NCBI RefSeq assembly: GCF_024300825.1 | Contig: NZ_CP101323.1 | Span: 558,001 to 622,000 of the forward strand | From: Natronomonas gomsonensis | GTDB lineage: Archaea; Halobacteriota; Halobacteria; Halobacteriales; Haloarculaceae | Reading direction: 5' to 3' | DNA length: 64,000 nucleotides | Shown: piece after piece, positions 1 through 7,842 of the stretch | How positions within the stretch are numbered: the first letter of the stretch is position 1 | How the letters are laid out: each line of letters begins with the position of its first letter | Position numbers and translations under genes: made by a program | The notes under the pieces: generated by a model | The model's database searches: none | Seen by the model: only the letters and a program-made list of their open reading frames with translations | What the model was told of the DNA's origin: nothing

Positions 1-557
1 TCTCCGATGAACTCCGGAAGGTGCGCAACGACATCCGCTGGAACGGCGACATCGAGCGCGCACTCTTGGAGTTCGCCAACCGCCTGAAGGTTCCGCAGGT
101 CACCCGGACGATGAAGCTCATCGCGAAGGGCAACCACTCCTCCAGTGACCTCTCGACGATTATCTCCATCGCCGCAGAGGACACCCGCAACCGCTATCAA
201 ATCGAACGGAAGCGCCGCAGCGAGATGGGCGCCTACACGGCTATCGTCATCATCGGCTTCCTCGTGTACCTCGCGGTCATCGTCATGCTCGATACGAGCT
301 ATCTGACACCGATTAGCCAACTGGCCGACACTGCGCCGCCGGCGAGCGCAAACACCGGTGGTGCGGCCAGCACGCCGCTGTCGGTCGGCGACGTGCCGGT
401 CGACATCTATCGGACGGTGTTCTTCCACTCGGCGCTGATTCAGGGCATCGGCAGCGGGCTACTCGCCGGAAAACTCGCGGAGAACAACGTCCTCGCCGGG
501 CTGAAGTTCAGCATCATTCTGGCGGTGCTCACCCTCGGCGTGTTCATCCTCATCTGA
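1..557 (+). CDS. Type II secretion/pilus assembly F-domain (PilC/TadC-like) membrane protein, 3' part
   Basis: The reading frame is open from the first bases of the window, so only the C-terminal part (about 184 residues) is seen. A cytoplasmic stretch rich in Arg and Lys is followed by hydrophobic segments around IVIIGFLVYLAVIVML, around the SALIQGIGSGLLAG stretch, and a last one ending IILAVLTLGVFILI at the very C-terminus. This is the usual end of the polytopic platform protein of archaeal type IV pilus or adhesion-filament machines. That protein sits in the membrane and works with a secretion ATPase, which would lie upstream outside the window. The pilin-like surface gene starts 5 bases after its stop, so the two are probably one operon. 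Confidence 0.8.
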   Translation, partial: SDELRKVRNDIRWNGDIERALLEFANRLKVPQVTRTMKLIAKGNHSSSDLSTIISIAAEDTRNRYQIERKRRSEMGAYTAIVIIGFLVYLAVIVMLDTSYLTPISQLADTAPPASANTGGAASTPLSVGDVPVDIYRTVFFHSALIQGIGSGLLAGKLAENNVLAGLKFSIILAVLTLGVFILI

Positions 558-561
558 ACCC

Positions 562-2109
562 ATGAATTTCATCACAGACAACAGAGGCGTATCGGAGGTC
601 GTCGGCGCGATACTGGTGTTCGGCGTCTTAATCGCACTACTCGCGATTCTACAAACGCAGGCAATTCCGGCAGCAAACCAACAAGTAGAATTCGACCACA
701 ATCAGGAGGTACAGGGGGACTTGATTAAGTTCCATCAAACCGTCGATGAGGTCGCGACGACCGGCGAAAAGCAGTCGGTAGGAATCAAGACCGGGACTGG
801 GTACCCCTCGCGGCTGTTGTTCTACAGTCCACCGTCAGCGACGGGTCAGTTGTCGACGACCGAGAACAGAACCGTAACGATAACCAACGCGAGTGCAACC
901 GAACCGGAGGTCAACGACTACATGAACGGGAGCAATACGCTCTTGCTCCCGAGTCGGAACCTTCGATACTCGGTCAATTACAATTACCTCGACGACGCAC
1001 CGACGACCCGATACGAGTACGGAATCCTGTACAACAATTTCAGTGATGCGACGATAATCGAGAACCCCGGCTCAGTCATTGACGATACGGATATCAACCT
1101 CAATTTCATGGCCGGCAATTACTCGGATTCCGGTGGGTTGACCCAGTCGGTAGACGTGAGAGCGGTCAGCTCACCGGCCCGACCGGTGACTATCGAAGGG
1201 GAGAACGATGACAACATCACGCTCGAACTTCCAACCCAGTTGTCGCTCTCGAAGTGGGAGCAAATAGTTGGCAGCCAGAGTACCGTTCTGAACGTCAGCA
1301 AGCCGACGAACGACACCGTTCGAATCGACCTCGATGGAAGCGAGCGCTACACGCTTCGGATGTCTCGGCTGGGTCTAGAGCCGGGTGTGGAGAAGCCGGA
1401 GCCACACTACATCGTGCCGGCGGAGGACGGCGTCACTACCGTTGGTGCCGGACAGAACGCGACCGTGAAATACGAAGTTCGAGACAAGTACAACAATCCA
1501 GTTAGCGGCGTTGACGTGACTATCGAACCACCCACTGGGTCAAGTGTGACGAAAACAACTGATGGCAGGGGTCGCGTTTCACTTGGTGTTACTCCGGATA
1601 GTCGAGTTTCGGTGACTGCAGAAGTCGATTCAAGCGTATGTTCTGCTGGTCCTCGTTGTCAGGCAAATTACCTTGTGCAGGTCTCGAGTTTGAATCCAAA
1701 TCCATCAGCTGGAGTCAGATTGACGGATGCGACCAATTCGGAGTTTGACGCACCCCTCCTTGATTTCACTCTTGCAGGTGATCAGTTAGCCTTCACTCTT
1801 GAGAGTGATGAAAATACCAGCATTCAACGGTTCCGTATCAACCACTATCACAAAGATCCAAACGCCCATAGTCCGGTCGACCTGTCAGACGGAGATGGCG
1901 GTAATGCGGAAGTCACGGGTATCGTCATCGGTGGCGATTACGTTGGCAGCGGTGATGGGGTTGATAATCTAAATAAAATCGTCAAAGATGAACAGAACTC
2001 CTTCGTACTAACATTTGATGAAGCTGTCACATCAGACCACTATGCCGTTCTAACAATTGTGTACGAGAATAATGAACGATCACTCTACTTCGTTTCGGCA
2101 TCCTCATAG
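562..2109 (+). CDS. Pilin-like surface protein with Ig-like domain (DUF7289-type)
   Basis: A 515-residue protein. The N-terminus reads NRG/VSEVVGAILVFGVL, which fits a prepilin-peptidase (PibD) site followed by the hydrophobic helix of haloarchaeal pilin-like proteins. The rest is extracellular, rich in Asn, Thr and Ser with several N-x-S/T sequons. Around residues 295-355 it carries an invasin/Big-1-like Ig repeat (YNNPVSGVDVTIEPP). Two cysteines near residue 357 (VCSAGPRC) could form a disulfide. It follows the pilus platform gene by 4 bases, which supports export or assembly by that machine. From about base 1500 onward the composition is clearly more AT-rich than the neighbours, suggesting a variable or exchanged distal half. 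The exact role (minor pilin or adhesin tip) is inferred. Confidence 0.72.
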   Translation: MNFITDNRGVSEVVGAILVFGVLIALLAILQTQAIPAANQQVEFDHNQEVQGDLIKFHQTVDEVATTGEKQSVGIKTGTGYPSRLLFYSPPSATGQLSTTENRTVTITNASATEPEVNDYMNGSNTLLLPSRNLRYSVNYNYLDDAPTTRYEYGILYNNFSDATIIENPGSVIDDTDINLNFMAGNYSDSGGLTQSVDVRAVSSPARPVTIEGENDDNITLELPTQLSLSKWEQIVGSQSTVLNVSKPTNDTVRIDLDGSERYTLRMSRLGLEPGVEKPEPHYIVPAEDGVTTVGAGQNATVKYEVRDKYNNPVSGVDVTIEPPTGSSVTKTTDGRGRVSLGVTPDSRVSVTAEVDSSVCSAGPRCQANYLVQVSSLNPNPSAGVRLTDATNSEFDAPLLDFTLAGDQLAFTLESDENTSIQRFRINHYHKDPNAHSPVDLSDGDGGNAEVTGIVIGGDYVGSGDGVDNLNKIVKDEQNSFVLTFDEAVTSDHYAVLTIVYENNERSLYFVSASS

Positions 2110-2179
2110 CCGCGATAATACTCTTTGAGCAGACAGACGCCAAACTATACGTGCCCCCCACCAAAAGACGAGATATCTA

Positions 2180-2782
2180 ATGACCGAGGGAGATGGAAAG
2201 CCGACGGTCCTCGTGGTCGAGGACGAACGGGCGCTCATCGAACTGTACGTTCGGTGGCTGGAGGACGACTACGAGGTTCTGACGGCGGAGGGCGGTGAGG
2301 CGGCGCTCGAACAACTCGACGATTCGGTCGACGTGGTGCTTTTGGACCGGTTGATGCCGGGGATGAGCGGCGACGAAGTGCTTGCCGAACTGCGGGAGCG
2401 GACCACCGACTGTAAGGTGGCGATGGTGACGGCCGTCGAACCCGACTTCGACGTGATTACGATGGGCTTCGACGACTATCTCACGAAGCCCGTCGAGCGC
2501 GAGGAACTGTTGGAGACCGTCCAGCGGCTGCTTTCGCGCTCGGAGTTCGCGGACCTCGAACAGGAACTGTACGCGCTGTCGGCCAAGCAGGCGGCGCTTC
2601 GGTCGTCGAAACCCGACGAGGAACTCGCCGAGAGCGAGGAGTTCGCGGACCTCGAAAATCGGTTGATGGAGTTGCGTTCGGAAATCGATTCGGCGCTGCC
2701 GGGTATGGAGAGCGACGAGTTCGTGGCGATGGTTCGGGACATCGAGGGCGAGTCAGACGACGGAGGGGGTGACGACAGGTGA
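2180..2782 (+). CDS. Response regulator with HalX domain
   Basis: A 200-residue protein. Residues 8-120 form a CheY-like receiver: acidic pair E14-D15, phospho-acceptor D56 in the LLDRLMPG motif, T84, and K103 in the LTKP motif. The C-terminal part (about 130-190), rich in Glu and Leu, matches the haloarchaeal HalX output domain, probably a coiled coil. There is no DNA-binding domain, so it is likely a phospho-signalling adaptor fed by an unlinked histidine kinase. Its stop overlaps the start of the next gene by 4 bases (GTGA), so both are translated as a pair. Confidence 0.88.
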   Translation: MTEGDGKPTVLVVEDERALIELYVRWLEDDYEVLTAEGGEAALEQLDDSVDVVLLDRLMPGMSGDEVLAELRERTTDCKVAMVTAVEPDFDVITMGFDDYLTKPVEREELLETVQRLLSRSEFADLEQELYALSAKQAALRSSKPDEELAESEEFADLENRLMELRSEIDSALPGMESDEFVAMVRDIEGESDDGGGDDR

Positions 2783-3363
2783 GCTATCGCGTCGACGGGT
2801 TCGGCGAACCCGCGACGTTCGACGACGGGACGAGCGTGCTGGTGTCCGGGCCGTCACCGGAGACCAACGAGCGGCTATTCGATGCCGTCACGCCCGCTTC
2901 CGGCGAACGTGCAATCGTCATCACGACGAACACGGACGCCGAAACCGTCGTCGAGGAGTTGCTCGACCGCGGCGCATCCCGCGAACAACTCGGCGTCATC
3001 GAGTGTACCAACCACGACAGCGCCGTCGAGGGCGTGCCGGTCAAGCAACTGAACTCCCCCGGCGACTTGACGGGAATCAGCCTCGAGTTCGCGAAACTGC
3101 TTGACGATGACGACACGAAGCCGGTTCGTGTCGGTTTCGCGACGGTGTCGACGGCACTGATGTATGCGGAACTGCGAACGATGTTCCGGTTCCTGCACGT
3201 GTTCACCGCACGCATTCGCTCCGGCGACATGTTGGGCGTGTTCTCGATGGACCCCACGATGCACGACGACAAGGCGCACAACACGATTCGTGCAGTCTTC
3301 GACTGTGAAGTGTCGGTCGACAACGAGGAACCTGCGCTACGCGGGAGCGGATTCACGCAGTAG
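2779..3363 (+). CDS. DUF7504-like haloarchaeal signalling partner protein
   Basis: A 194-residue protein starting at a GTG inside the stop of the HalX regulator. It resembles haloarchaeal proteins of the DUF7504 type: a RecA/KaiC-like fold without a convincing Walker A motif (VLVSGPSPETNERLF takes the P-loop position but lacks GKT). The segment FRFLHVFTARIRSGDMLGVFSMDP is typical of this group. Translational coupling to the HalX regulator suggests a shared signalling role. The biochemical activity is unknown, and the loss of a standard P-loop suggests it may bind but not hydrolyse nucleotide. Confidence 0.68.
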   Translation: MSYRVDGFGEPATFDDGTSVLVSGPSPETNERLFDAVTPASGERAIVITTNTDAETVVEELLDRGASREQLGVIECTNHDSAVEGVPVKQLNSPGDLTGISLEFAKLLDDDDTKPVRVGFATVSTALMYAELRTMFRFLHVFTARIRSGDMLGVFSMDPTMHDDKAHNTIRAVFDCEVSVDNEEPALRGSGFTQ

Positions 3364-3372
3364 CGTCGCCCG

Positions 3373-4629
3373 TCAGGCGGTCGCCGGCCGCGAGAAACTG
3401 AGGCCGATGAACGTCGCAGTCGAGAGGAGGATACAGCCGGCCGCGACGCCGAAGGCGGCGAATACGCCGAAGGCGTCCCAGACGACACCCATCGTCAGTG
3501 GACCGACGACCTGCCCGATTTTCCACGACACCGACCGGAGCGACATGCTTCCCGCCGTCGCATCGACGGCCTCGCCTTCCTCGATAAACAGCGACATGCT
3601 CGCCGGGAGTCGGATGCTGTCGGCGACGCCACAGAGTGCGAACGCTCCGAAGAGGACGGCGAACGCCGGCGGGAAGGTAAGCGAGCGGCCGACCAAACTG
3701 ACTGCGAGCGAGGGAACGAGGCCGTCGGCGAACTCCGCGAGTGGAATCGCGAGCGTACCGGCCGTGTACAGCAGCGCCCCCGTGACGATGAAACGGCTCT
3801 TGCCGCCGACACGGTCAGTCAACTCACCGACGTATCCCTGTGTGAGCGCTTTGGTGAGTTTGCCGCCCGCGAGGACGATACCGACGACGAGTGCGTTCAT
3901 CCCGAACCCCGTTCGGGCGTAGATAGGGAGGAACAACAGTACGCCCATCTTTCCGAATCCGGTTCCGAGCCGAAACGCCGTCAGCGCCTGAAGCGTTCGT
4001 CGGCCGAGGAGGTCCCGGAACGTCTCCCGGCCGCTGCGGTCGTCGGTTGAGCGGCCGCCGGGGTTGGTTCGCAGGACGACGGCGACGGCGAGGAACGCCC
4101 CGAGCGTGATTGCGGAGAGAACGGCGTACGTTTCGGTGAAACCGTAGACGGCGAGCAATGCGCCGCCGACGATGTCGCCGGCGAGACTGGAGAACGCACC
4201 GACCTGATTGTACGTGCCGAACCAGAGACCGCGCTCGCCGTTGGGAGCGATGTCGCCGACGACCGTCGAGCCGGTAATCCACAGCAGACTCGCTCCGACC
4301 CCCTGTATCATCCGAACGAGGATGACGTGTGAGACGGTTTCGACGAGCGCGAATCCGACGAAAACGGCGAGATTGACGAGGAATCCGACGAGCAACACTC
4401 GTTTTGCGTTGTGCGTGTCGATGTATCGGCCGAGCGGGAGGACGATAAGCAGTTGCGTGAGCGCGAAGACGGTGCCGAACAGCCCCTCGACGGTACTCGT
4501 CGTCCCGAACTGGTCGGCGTACAGCGCCAACGCGATAGCGATAGTCGAGTACGCCTGTGCGCGGGCGAACGCCGTCCCCGAAAGCGAGAGGAACTCCGGG
4601 TCACGGAAGGCACGGAGGGTACTCGACAC
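3373..4629 (-). CDS. MFS transporter
   Basis: A polytopic protein of about 418 residues with the alternating hydrophobic helices of a 12-TM major facilitator. The loop GRYIDTHNAKRVLL has the character of MFS motif A between TM2 and TM3, and a related copy GELTDRVGGKSR lies in the second half. The substrate cannot be named. The frame can be extended to a TTG at 4656, but that TTG lies within a promoter-like CTTTTGGGC box that sits 30 bases before a GTG at 4629, so the GTG (protein start MSSTLRAFRDPEF) is preferred. Its 3' end converges on the DUF7504-like gene with 9 bases between them. Confidence 0.82.
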   Translation of the reverse strand: MSSTLRAFRDPEFLSLSGTAFARAQAYSTIAIALALYADQFGTTSTVEGLFGTVFALTQLLIVLPLGRYIDTHNAKRVLLVGFLVNLAVFVGFALVETVSHVILVRMIQGVGASLLWITGSTVVGDIAPNGERGLWFGTYNQVGAFSSLAGDIVGGALLAVYGFTETYAVLSAITLGAFLAVAVVLRTNPGGRSTDDRSGRETFRDLLGRRTLQALTAFRLGTGFGKMGVLLFLPIYARTGFGMNALVVGIVLAGGKLTKALTQGYVGELTDRVGGKSRFIVTGALLYTAGTLAIPLAEFADGLVPSLAVSLVGRSLTFPPAFAVLFGAFALCGVADSIRLPASMSLFIEEGEAVDATAGSMSLRSVSWKIGQVVGPLTMGVVWDAFGVFAAFGVAAGCILLSTATFIGLSFSRPATA

Positions 4630-4650
4630 GTCTCGGGGTAGCAAATCGGA

Positions 4651-4659
4651 GCCCAAAAG
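4651..4659 (-). promoter_or_regulatory. Promoter-like CTTTTGGGC box of the MFS gene
   Basis: The minus strand reads CTTTTGGGC with its first base 30 nt upstream of the GTG start at 4629. The same nonamer lies 29 nt before guaB and before the dehalogenase-like gene. The position fits an archaeal TATA/BRE element of a leaderless or nearly leaderless transcript. Confidence 0.5.
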
Positions 4660-4707
4660 CGAGGTGATTCTCGACGACGGAGGTCGGTCTCCGACGCCAA
4701 CCGACCG

Positions 4708-5535
4708 CTACAGTTCGATTCGTTCGACGAGTTCGCCGTCGTCGCTGTGAGTGTTGAGCGCGACGATGCGAACGTACTCCTCGATTCGGGAGTCGTGGAG
4801 TTTGTGCTTCAGGAGTTCGTCGACCTGGTACACCCCGGCAGCATCGGTCATCTCGATTTCGACCATGACGGGCATGTCATCACCGGGCTGCAGCGACACT
4901 TTCCGAATCGCCCGACTGGAGATTGTGTTGATGCCTCGTCCGCCCTTCTCGTAGGGAATGCGGGAGCGCCCTCGCTCCATGTCAAGGGCGTCGGCGACGC
5001 GGACGACGCCGGCTTCGGTCGTCAGCGGCGTCTCCTCGGTGTGGTGACAGAGGATGGCGTGCAGCACTTCGCCTTTCATCCGGACGCGCTCGGCGGCGTC
5101 GTAGAAATCGAACTCCGCCAGGAGTCGGTCAAGGATGTCCGCGGCCAGTGGAATCGAGTAGTAGGGGTGGTCGTCGCGGTGGACGACGTGGCCAATGTCG
5201 TGTAGCGTCGCGGCCAGTGCGATGATGACCGCCTCGTCGGCCTCTTCGAGACCTTGCTGTTCGGCGCCGTTGAACCCGACATCGCCGGATTTCAGGAGTT
5301 CGTACAGACACAGCGCCCGATTGCGGACTATTTCGATGTGTTTGGTGCCGTGGTCGTTGTACCCCTTGCGGTCGACGGGGTTGACGTTCTGGGCTTCGAG
5401 GTACGTGATGACTTCTGTGTCGCTCTGGACGGCTTCGAGCACCGTGTTGAGGCGCTCGTCGGGGAAGTCGTGGTCCGCATCGGGGTCGTACACGCGACCG
5501 GTTTCCCCTCTGTCGGCCGTGTCGGAGTCGCTCAT
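4708..5535 (-). CDS. HD-domain metal-dependent phosphohydrolase
   Basis: A 275-residue protein starting at MSDSDTADRGE. An in-frame extension to 5646 exists but is Arg-rich and unlike a haloarchaeal protein. It carries the HD superfamily metal-binding set: H in GTKHIEIVRNRA, the HD pair in LHDIGHVVHRDDH, and H residues in HAILCHHTEE. This predicts phosphohydrolase activity on a nucleotide or phospho-ester. The C-terminal part (VMVEIEMTDAAGVYQVDELL) may be a small regulatory domain. The stop lies about 50 bases from the MFS promoter box, on the same strand. The substrate is unknown. Confidence 0.83.
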   Translation of the reverse strand: MSDSDTADRGETGRVYDPDADHDFPDERLNTVLEAVQSDTEVITYLEAQNVNPVDRKGYNDHGTKHIEIVRNRALCLYELLKSGDVGFNGAEQQGLEEADEAVIIALAATLHDIGHVVHRDDHPYYSIPLAADILDRLLAEFDFYDAAERVRMKGEVLHAILCHHTEETPLTTEAGVVRVADALDMERGRSRIPYEKGGRGINTISSRAIRKVSLQPGDDMPVMVEIEMTDAAGVYQVDELLKHKLHDSRIEEYVRIVALNTHSDDGELVERIEL

Positions 5536-5576
5536 ACCGCGACAACGGTCGGTGCCGAGAAAAAACGTCCGGCGTG

Positions 5577-6056
5577 TCAGGCGTCGGCCGCAGCGGACTC
5601 GACGGCGTCGTAATCCGGTTCGACGCCGGGGTCGTCGGAGACCCACGCGTAGGTGACGGTGCCGTCTTCGTCGACGACGAACACCGCACGCTTTGCGACG
5701 CCTTCGACGCCGAGGGCATCGAAGTCCATCGACACGTCGTAGGCGTCGATGACTTCCTTGGCGATGTCGCTGACCAACGGGAAGTTCAGGTTGTTCTGTG
5801 TGCCGAACTCCTCGAGTGCGAACGGTGAGTCGACGCTGACCCCGTACAGCGCCGCGTCGGCGTCGGTGAGGCCGTCGAAGCGGTCGCGGAACGTCGCCAT
5901 CTCGCTGGCACAGACGCTGGTGAACGCACCGGGGAAGAACGCCAACACGACGGGACCGTCCTCGGTGGCGTCGGCCAGCGAGAACTCCTCGATGTCGCCG
6001 CTCGGTGTCGTCATCGGTGCGCTGAACGTGGGGGCGTCGTCGCCTACGTCTACCAT
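5577..6056 (-). CDS. Peroxiredoxin (AhpC/TSA family), single-cysteine
   Basis: A 159-residue thioredoxin-fold peroxidase starting at MVDVGDDAPTF. The peroxidatic motif PGAFTSVC gives C49, with T46 and P42 in the conserved P-x3-T-x2-C arrangement. No other cysteine exists in the protein, so there is no internal resolving cysteine and regeneration must use an external thiol. It reduces hydroperoxides in the cytoplasm. It is divergent from the tatA gene that starts 99 bases away. Confidence 0.9.
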   Translation of the reverse strand: MVDVGDDAPTFSAPMTTPSGDIEEFSLADATEDGPVVLAFFPGAFTSVCASEMATFRDRFDGLTDADAALYGVSVDSPFALEEFGTQNNLNFPLVSDIAKEVIDAYDVSMDFDALGVEGVAKRAVFVVDEDGTVTYAWVSDDPGVEPDYDAVESAAADA

Positions 6057-6154
6057 GTGTGGCCCCTTGTGACCCTCCCGTTTGAATCTCCGGCTTCCGG
6101 CGACCGGGCGACGAGTGGCGAAAAGCCTACAAGTGGGCACGCGAAGCAACAGGT

Positions 6155-6406
6155 ATGACGACGCCATTGTTCATCGGTGGGTTGGGTCCGCCCGAACTGC
6201 TGTTAATCGCCGGCATCCTGATTCTCCTGTTCGGAGCGAGCAAACTTCCGGAACTCGCACGGTCGATGGGGTCGGCGACGGGCGAGTTCAAGAAGGGCCG
6301 CCAAGAGGTCGAAGAAGAACTCGAAGAGATACAGGACGACGACGAGGAAGTCTCCGCGGAGTCCGACGCCGAAACGTCCGGTGACGCCGAGCGCTCGAAC
6401 GCCTGA
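6155..6406 (+). CDS. tatA: Twin-arginine translocase subunit TatA/E (copy 1)
   Basis: An 83-residue protein with one N-terminal membrane helix (PPELLLIAGILILLFGASKLPEL), the FG hinge, and an amphipathic helix (ARSMGSATGEFKKG) followed by an acidic tail. These features define TatA-type pore-forming subunits, which export folded proteins with RR signal peptides. Several such cargos are encoded in this window (halocyanin, PQQ lipoprotein, metal-binding lipoprotein). A second TatA gene follows 77 bases downstream. Confidence 0.92.
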   Translation: MTTPLFIGGLGPPELLLIAGILILLFGASKLPELARSMGSATGEFKKGRQEVEEELEEIQDDDEEVSAESDAETSGDAERSNA

Positions 6407-6483
6407 ACGCGGCTTTTCGCCGACTCGATTCCGATTTTTGAGGAAAAAGCCTATAATCAACACTGGGCTAGCCTCAGGTAGCA

Positions 6484-6834
6484 ATGATGGACCTACTTCC
6501 AATGCAGTTCGGGCTTCCCGGTGGGCCCGAGGTGCTGATAATCCTGCTCATCGCCGTGTTACTGTTCGGCGCGAACAAAATCCCCAAACTCGCCCGCTCA
6601 ACCGGTGAAGCGATGGGCGAGTTCCAGAAAGGCCGCCAAGAGGTCGAAGAGGAACTGAAAGACATGCGCGACGGCGCGACGGGGCAGTCGACGAGCAGTT
6701 CGTCGACGGAACCGGCGACGGAACCGACGACAGAGACCGAAAGCGACGAGACGACCGACGCCGCGGAAGATGAAGACGACGAGGACTTCGAAATCGCGGA
6801 GGCGGAATCGGACGACGGGACCGAGACGAACTGA
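6484..6834 (+). CDS. tatA: Twin-arginine translocase subunit TatA/E (copy 2)
   Basis: A 116-residue paralogue of the preceding gene: helix GGPEVLIILLIAVLLFGANKIPKL, amphipathic stretch ARSTGEAMGEFQKG, then the shared RQEVEEEL segment and a longer Thr/Glu/Asp-rich tail. The near-identical cytoplasmic part indicates tandem duplication followed by divergence of the tail and the extracytoplasmic N-terminus. Both may mix in one Tat pore or serve different TatC partners, which are not in the window. Confidence 0.92.
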   Translation: MMDLLPMQFGLPGGPEVLIILLIAVLLFGANKIPKLARSTGEAMGEFQKGRQEVEEELKDMRDGATGQSTSSSSTEPATEPTTETESDETTDAAEDEDDEDFEIAEAESDDGTETN

Positions 6835-6885
6835 CGAACCGCTCGGACAGCAATCGTTTTCAGCCTCCCGTACCCATTTTCGGCA

Positions 6886-6959
6886 GGGCGTGTGGCCAAG
6901 CGGACTACGGCGAGAGGTTCCTAACTTCTAGAGCGCGGGTTCGAATCCCGTCACGCCCG
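6886..6959 (+). tRNA. tRNA-Arg (CCT anticodon)
   Basis: Cloverleaf folded by eye: acceptor GGGCGTG/CACGCCC with discriminator G, D-stem GCC/GGC, anticodon stem AGAGG/CTTCT with loop TTCCTAA (anticodon CCT, codon AGG), and T-arm GCGGG-TTCGAAT-CCCGT. No intron and no encoded CCA. Its 3' end is copied twice, in decaying form, within the next 190 bases. Confidence 0.93.
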
Positions 6960-6984
6960 TTCTGCGAGGAGCGGACGCGACGAG

Positions 6985-7150
6985 CGAACGGGCACGGAGT
7001 TCGAACCCTGAAAGACGCAGCGCCGAGCGTAGCGAGGCGACCGTCTTTCTCCGGTTCGAATCCCGTCACGCCCGTCTCGCTCACTTTGTTCGCTCGACGC
7101 GCGTGACGTAGTTCGAAAACGCTTCGCGTTTTCTCACTCCCGTCACGCCC
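6985..7150 (+). repeat. tRNA-tail element: decayed copies of the tRNA-Arg 3' end
   Basis: A 23-base exact copy of the tRNA-Arg T-arm plus acceptor 3' strand (6938-6960) recurs at 7053-7075. A shorter 12-base copy (CCCGTCACGCCC) lies at 7139-7150. The 23-base copy is preceded by a hairpin AAAGACG (7011-7017)/CGTCTTT (7042-7048). The shorter one is preceded by the smaller hairpin GAAAACG-CTTCG-CGTTTTC. A homologous element follows tRNA-Lys near 41.0 kb. No protein-coding gene is credible in 6960-7240. Confidence 0.7.
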
Positions 7151-7240
7151 TCCATTGAATTCGGCAGGCCACTCGAAACAGCGTTGGCCCAAATCGGCGC
7201 TACCGAGACGTTTACTCTCGCCGCTGTGCTACGGGGATAT

Positions 7241-7507
7241 ATGAGCAGACCGACGCTCGACGATATCGCGGCACTCTCCGGTTCGCGTGTCGAACTCACG
7301 GTCCCGAAGCCCCGCGAGGACCAACGGCTCGTCGGAATTGTCGTGGCCGAGGATGGGGAACTGCGACTGCGCCTCGACGACCGAGAAAGCGAGAACCACG
7401 CGACGATTCGACTGAAAAAACGGGAACGCGACGGCGTCGTGCGGGCGTTCCGCGGACCGGACGGCGACCTGCTGGTCGGTCGAGTAAAACGCGTCGTCGA
7501 ACTGTAA
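7241..7507 (+). CDS. Small conserved hypothetical protein
   Basis: An 88-residue protein starting at MSRPTLDDIAALSG. It alternates short hydrophobic strands with charged turns (VELTVPKPREDQRLVGIVVAEDGELRLRL and so on), suggesting an all-beta barrel-like fold. No catalytic motif or membrane segment is visible. It stands alone, convergent with the winged-helix gene that ends 11 bases downstream. Strong third-position GC and Asp/Glu content support a real gene. No function is assigned. Confidence 0.65.
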   Translation: MSRPTLDDIAALSGSRVELTVPKPREDQRLVGIVVAEDGELRLRLDDRESENHATIRLKKRERDGVVRAFRGPDGDLLVGRVKRVVEL

Positions 7508-7517
7508 GAAGCGGGAC

Positions 7518-7778
7518 TTACGCGGCCGGCGTCGCGGTGTCGGGTTCCTCGCCCGTCCGGACGGCGTATGTCGATTTCCGTGCGTCCATGAGGTACACCG
7601 ACTCGTCGACGATGTCGGCGTCCTCCAGTTTCCGGAGGGCGTGTCGGACCGTCCGCTGTGGCAGCAGCGACTCCTCGGCGAGTTGCGATTGGGTCATCGG
7701 ACCTTCGTATTCGAGCGTCTTGTAGACGAGTTTCGCGCTCGGCGGGAGGTCCTTGACAACGGATTCGGCATCAGACAT
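7518..7778 (-). CDS. Winged-helix (MarR/TrmB-like) transcriptional regulator
   Basis: An 86-residue protein starting at MSDAESVVKDLPPSAK. Residues 15-75 form a winged helix: LVYKTLEYEGPMTQSQLAEESLLPQRTVRHALRKLEDADIV contains the turn and recognition helix, and YLMDARKSTYAV the wing. It is a small one-domain DNA-binding protein of a type common in haloarchaea. The target is unknown. It lies between the small hypothetical gene and the MBL hydrolase, in the same direction as the latter. Confidence 0.83.
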   Translation of the reverse strand: MSDAESVVKDLPPSAKLVYKTLEYEGPMTQSQLAEESLLPQRTVRHALRKLEDADIVDESVYLMDARKSTYAVRTGEEPDTATPAA

Positions 7779-7842
7779 ACTGCTATCGACGGGTGGATAC
7801 CGCTTAATCCCGGGTCGGTTTGGTAGCCGCCGCGCACACCCG

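Noticed and set aside
3373-4656. TTG at 4656 as start of the MFS gene
   Set aside because: The TTG falls inside the CTTTTGGGC promoter-like box; GTG at 4629 has the spacing seen at other genes.
6886-7150. Simple prophage or plasmid integration scar at tRNA-Arg
   Set aside because: No integrase or phage gene between the tRNA and its copies, the spacing is under 120 bases, and the same block recurs at tRNA-Lys; a distinct short element explains it better.
6905-7192. Minus-strand frame across tRNA-Arg and its tail copies
   Set aside because: It reads antisense through a tRNA and repeats; the composition is unlike haloarchaeal proteins. Similar artefact frames (GFEPE-like) are expected antisense to tRNA tails.
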